Origin: Ctena decussata
Taxonomy: Eukaryota > Mollusca > Bivalvia > Lucinida > Lucinidae
NCBI GenBank assembly: GCA_963989385.1
Contig: OZ022502.1
Location: 6,230,501 to 6,294,500, forward strand
Reading direction: 5' to 3'
Length of the DNA stretch: 64,000 nucleotides
Each line of letters begins with the position of its first letter. Within the stretch, counting starts at the first letter, position 1. The notes below the pieces were generated by a model. It saw only the letters and a list, made by a program, of their open reading frames with translations. It was not told where the DNA came from and searched no databases. Made by a program: the position numbers and the translations under genes. This document shows, piece after piece, positions 60,351-64,000 of the stretch.

Positions 60351-62170
60351 AAGGAAAAAAAACAAAGAAGGGAATTCTTGTATTTTGGTATGGAGATCTG
60401 AAATTCCAAATAGGGAGATGTACAAGACATATATGGGGAAATTCTGAAATTCCAAATAGGAAATGGGCAAAATATAGGCAAATCCCTCGGAAATAGGGAG
60501 ATATCACATGTATGATAAAATAATAATAAAAATAAGCAGTATGGAGCTTATATTTCATTTCGTAAGGAAGGCTCTGTTGGTGGCCATCTTATACTTAAAT
60601 TTACAATAATCAAAATATTCTCAGACCTCAAGGAAATTGTTGTTACCTAATAATAAATGAAAGAGTATCAAGCGCCTTTGTTTGAAAATGTTTGAACTGA
60701 TACCTGGTATGTAACAGATATATTGGTTATGTGTATGAAGATTTATTTTACAGAAAAAATAATTTTTGACTTAATTTTTGACCATTGCACATATTGCAAA
60801 ATGTCTATTACTGCACATTTTGTGAAATTCCTCCTAGACCTTTCAGTGTACTCTAGTATTTGGCAGGTATGTTACAGAGATATGGAAGAGATATCCATGA
60901 AGAATCTCAATGTTCCAAATTGATTTTTGTCAAATTTCTATCATTTTGATCTTAGTCCATTTTCGACCAATACTCATATAGAATAATGGTTAATAGTGCA
61001 TACTTTGTAAAATGAACTCCTCCGTGGGCATTCAATGTACCCTTTTTATACTTGGCAGATTTGTTACAGACATATTGAAGATGTACATGAAGAAGAGTAC
61101 TGCTCAAAAAATAATTTTGACAAATTTACAGCATTTTGAACTTAGCCAATTTTTATTTTGTTATTATGACATAGCGACAGGGTTTTGAACTTGGAATTTT
61201 TTCAATCACAGTAAAAATTTCTCATGGATACCCCATTAGATTTTGGTCCTTTTTTACATTTTAATTATTAAAGGCGTATAGTGTATTTAAAACATTGATT
61301 GCAGATAATTTTGCGGGGCGTATTCTGAAACCTTGCTTGCAGCCAATTTCTTATTTGAACAGAAATAAAAAAAAATATTATTTGTTTCAAATATGTCTTC
61401 TTTCACTTCGTCTTATATCTTTTTTTTAAAGATATCTCTTGTCCCCTCTATAGTGGATTTTCTACTAGTATTAAGATTTGATATGAATGGGTTTATTTTG
61501 TACGCCAGTTGATTAGAGAAAATAAGGTTAATAAACTTGTAGCAGCAGAGTCTGTGTACCACTGACATCAGGCTGTTCCATTTGGTTTAAGGCTCTTATG
61601 ATCAATCTTATGATCATAAAAACCTATTTCGGTTTTGCTACATGACATTTTATGACTATGTGCAGTCATCAAGACAATATGTTGCAATGTTTAGCTGTTT
61701 GCAGTTTCTGCAACTGAGTACAATTTGATTTCTCACTGAACGGGGCCATCCAGAGAAGGAACCAATAACCAGCTAAGTGCATGATATATCTGTACAAAGT
61801 TCGGTGAAAATCTGTCCACTGGTTCAAGAAATATCTTTACTTTTAGAGAAATGCATCCTAAGACCTTGAAACTGCTGAGTTATAATAATGTCTGAGATGT
61901 TGTTAAGGTAAGTAAACAAACCCCCAAAGGAAATCACCTTGACAAGTATTTTCCTCCTCGTCATGAGCTACCCTTAAATAAAAGAATTTGCTCTCTACAG
62001 AGCAAATTCTTTTCTTTAAGAGTAGCCCCACTTGGATACGGGGACGCAAATTCTATTCAATACACATTAACTTCCTTGGAGATGATGGCAAAACCTCGAA
62101 AATTTATCATTCTGAGCCTTGTGACCATGTAAATGGGTCAAGGTCACCAACACTTAATCAGCTTTCAGGC
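60351..62170. other. Non-coding AT-rich stretch
   Basis: No gene supported. An inverted repeat AAAGAATTTGCTCT...AGAGCAAATTCTTT is at 61981-62016. Confidence 0.45.
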
Positions 62171-62177
62171 CAGTCCT

Positions 62178-62400
62178 TATGTACAGTCAACTCTTGATAT
62201 CTTGAACACTGGTTTCTTAAAGTGCCTACTAAGATCAAATAATATTATTTGGATACATTTCCTGTTTTTACCTTCAACCACGGTTATCTCAAACTACTGA
62301 TATCTCTAGGTAAATTTTCTGGGACCAGAAAAGTTACTTTGAGATATCAGTTGTTTGGGATGAACTTCGACTCTGAGATATCAAGAGTTGACTGTATATC
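62178..62400. mobile_element. Palindromic MITE (TACAGTCAACTCTTGATATC ends)
   Basis: TACAGTCAACTCTTGATATC at the left and GATATCAAGAGTTGACTGTA at the right, perfect inverse over 20 bp; inner arms also pair (CTACTGATATCTC with GAGATATCAGTTG). Confidence 0.75.
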
Positions 62401-63060
62401 AGCAAGTTTGATGAAAATCCACTAAATGGTTTGGGGGATATGGTGGCCATCAAATTGTCAGAATAATGCTAAAAATTTAAGTCCTCTTGTGACCTTCAAA
62501 ATGGGACCAAGGTCACCAAAACCTCATCAGCATTTAAGCTTGTCCAAATGATATATTTGATGAAAATCTTTTCACTGGTTCTACAGATTGTGCTGAAAGC
62601 TGTCATACCAAAGTAAATACTATAGGATCTGCACCAAAAACAGCATTACCCACCTCACCTATGGGAGAATAAGACAGCCAAAGGAGTGGGATGAGCTCAT
62701 TTTCCATATGCTGTGCCCAAGATACAGTAAGCCTCTAACCACCACCGCCTATATAGCAAATAGGCTATGGGAAACCTTTACTGTTACCTTTTATATCTGT
62801 ACAATTCTTTGTCCATCTTCATTTTCACCATAAAAAGACCTTGGGAATGTAATAATAGAAAATGAAGTCATCCATCTTTTTGTGTTTTATTTCGTTGTAA
62901 CCTACAGCAATAAATCAACATGTTGCACCAAACTAAAATTATTTTTTAATTTTTATTCACCAACAAATGTCAATATTATAAATCATATATTAGCTAGAAA
63001 ACTGCACCAAATCGTAAAGCTATATGGATGCACCTCCAAGACAGATCACTCTTGAATTGA
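62401..63060. other. Non-coding spacer
   Basis: No gene or recognisable repeat. Confidence 0.4.
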
Positions 63061-63067
63061 GAGTATT

Positions 63068-63304
63068 TGAGCCATGACACGAGAAAACCAACAAAGTGGT
63101 TGTGCACCCAGCGAAGACTCAGACCAGAATGGGCATCTGCCCAGTCTGATGAGAGTCTTTGCTGTGCATCTAAGGGTTGCTAAGGGTCTAAGCTACCTTC
63201 ATGCAGACAGTGGAGGCTCTGATCAGACTTGGCGGACGCCGAGGCTGATCTGAGTCTGCACTGTGCACACAACCACTTTGTTGGTTTTGTCCTGTCACGG
63301 CTCA
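63068..63304. mobile_element. Palindromic MITE, family P1 copy 7
   Basis: GAGCCATGACACGAGAAAAC at the left and GTTTTGTCCTGTCACGGCTC at the right; interior as in the other copies. Confidence 0.7.
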
Positions 63305-63414
63305 TTTGTCTCTCTCCTTGACAAACAGCTTAATATGTAAGACACATGAGATACAAGTAAGAATCTCACTCACACATTTTCACTCACTCATGTTCAGACT
63401 AGGGCTGACTATCA

Positions 63415-63860
63415 TCCCAAATTCTGACTATCACGATACTATCACTATCAGAGAAACCCCTATCACGATACTATTACTATCGAGGATCTTACATCACGAT
63501 GCATCACAATACTATCACTGTCTCTGAATATTGCAATTTCTTAAGAATTCAGATATTTGAGTAAGTCCCTCGTCTCTAAATCACATATGAGTGTAAGCTT
63601 TACCACCATCTTAACAAAAGTTTTTTATGCGAAGCAGACACCTTTCAGCTTCCTAAATGACATTTGTTTGGAAGACAAGTGTCAAAATCAAGTCCACAAA
63701 ATTGAAAATCTACATGAACAAAAACTATCAAAACTATCGATAGTTGAAAGCACTATCGGCGATAGTTATCGATAGTTGAAAACACTATCATGATAGCACT
63801 ATCAAGGCAACCACTATCACGATACATCGATATATATCGATGTATCGTTAGTTCATACAT
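63415..63860. repeat. Degenerate ATCACTATC/TATCGATAG microsatellite
   Basis: CACGATACTATCACTATC-type hexa/nonamers at 63419-63525 and again at 63725-63850, where both strands of the motif alternate (CTATCGATAGTTGAAAACAC). Non-coding. Confidence 0.65.
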
Positions 63861-64000
63861 GTAAAACAATGCACCAAGGAATAAAACATTCAAGTACTTT
63901 CTCAGCTCAAAGCTCAAATTGGAAAGAAAATTATCTCCTATTATCCAACCTTTAAAGCTCAAAAAGCAGACATTAAAATTTGTGTCAGCAAAATTTAAAA

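Overview
This is about 64 kb of AT-rich animal nuclear DNA. It probably comes from a bivalve mollusc: there are many palindromic non-autonomous elements, tRNA-headed SINEs, non-LTR retrotransposon remnants and minisatellites, and the host coding content is very sparse. I cannot name the species from sequence alone.

The dominant object is a complete, apparently intact 18.5-kb Maverick/Polinton-type integrated virus (adintovirus-like) at 16,707-35,245. It has terminal inverted repeats of about 281 bp that look identical apart from a 33-bp hairpin present only on the left. The minus strand carries, in transcription order: protein-primed DNA polymerase B; FtsK/HerA-type packaging ATPase; two related basic virion-type proteins; a 274-aa protein of unknown role; a retrovirus-type integrase with chromodomain; a small membrane protein; a penton-like minor capsid protein; an amphipathic pVI/pX-like protein; a major capsid protein; a Cys/His protein; and an adenain-like protease. 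From the 274-aa gene to the protease, genes abut or overlap like an operon. A 1.5-kb control region (six short iterated motifs, then a 134-bp repeat in three copies, each with a perfect NRF-1 palindrome) separates the polymerase from a plus-strand cluster: a possible Bcl-2-like protein, two paralogous small proteins, and a protein with four CCHC zinc knuckles.

The most unusual region is the right end (33.5-34.95 kb). Three tiny genes each end, 23-27 nt after the stop codon, in a perfect metazoan histone-mRNA 3' stem-loop: 6-bp stem, UUUC loop, A/C-rich 5' flank, ACCA/ACCCA 3' flank, and a purine-rich U7-type downstream element in at least two. The three stems differ by compensatory base changes. 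Two of the genes also share a similarly spaced promoter motif. This suggests virus-encoded mRNAs processed like replication-dependent histone mRNAs and so tied to S phase. I know of no description of this in Mavericks. Several other junctions place the upstream gene's TAA stop inside the downstream gene's TATA box.

The virus sits inside an older mariner-like element (16,210-36,321) with TA flanks. Left of it (1-16.2 kb) are an intronless RING-fragment gene, seven-member-family palindromic repeats, a 2.3-kb 56-bp minisatellite and one copy of a 1.05-kb element with TGT...ACA ends and 5-bp target duplications. Right of it (36.3-64 kb) is a nest of transposons: a 3.8-kb element with 397-bp inverted repeats holding a LINE fragment split by another TGT...ACA element; a secreted coiled-coil host exon; a 4.0-kb and a 6.4-kb inverted-repeat element (the latter with a C2H2 zinc-finger exon and a second hypothetical gene); SINEs; and an 802-bp tandem duplication.
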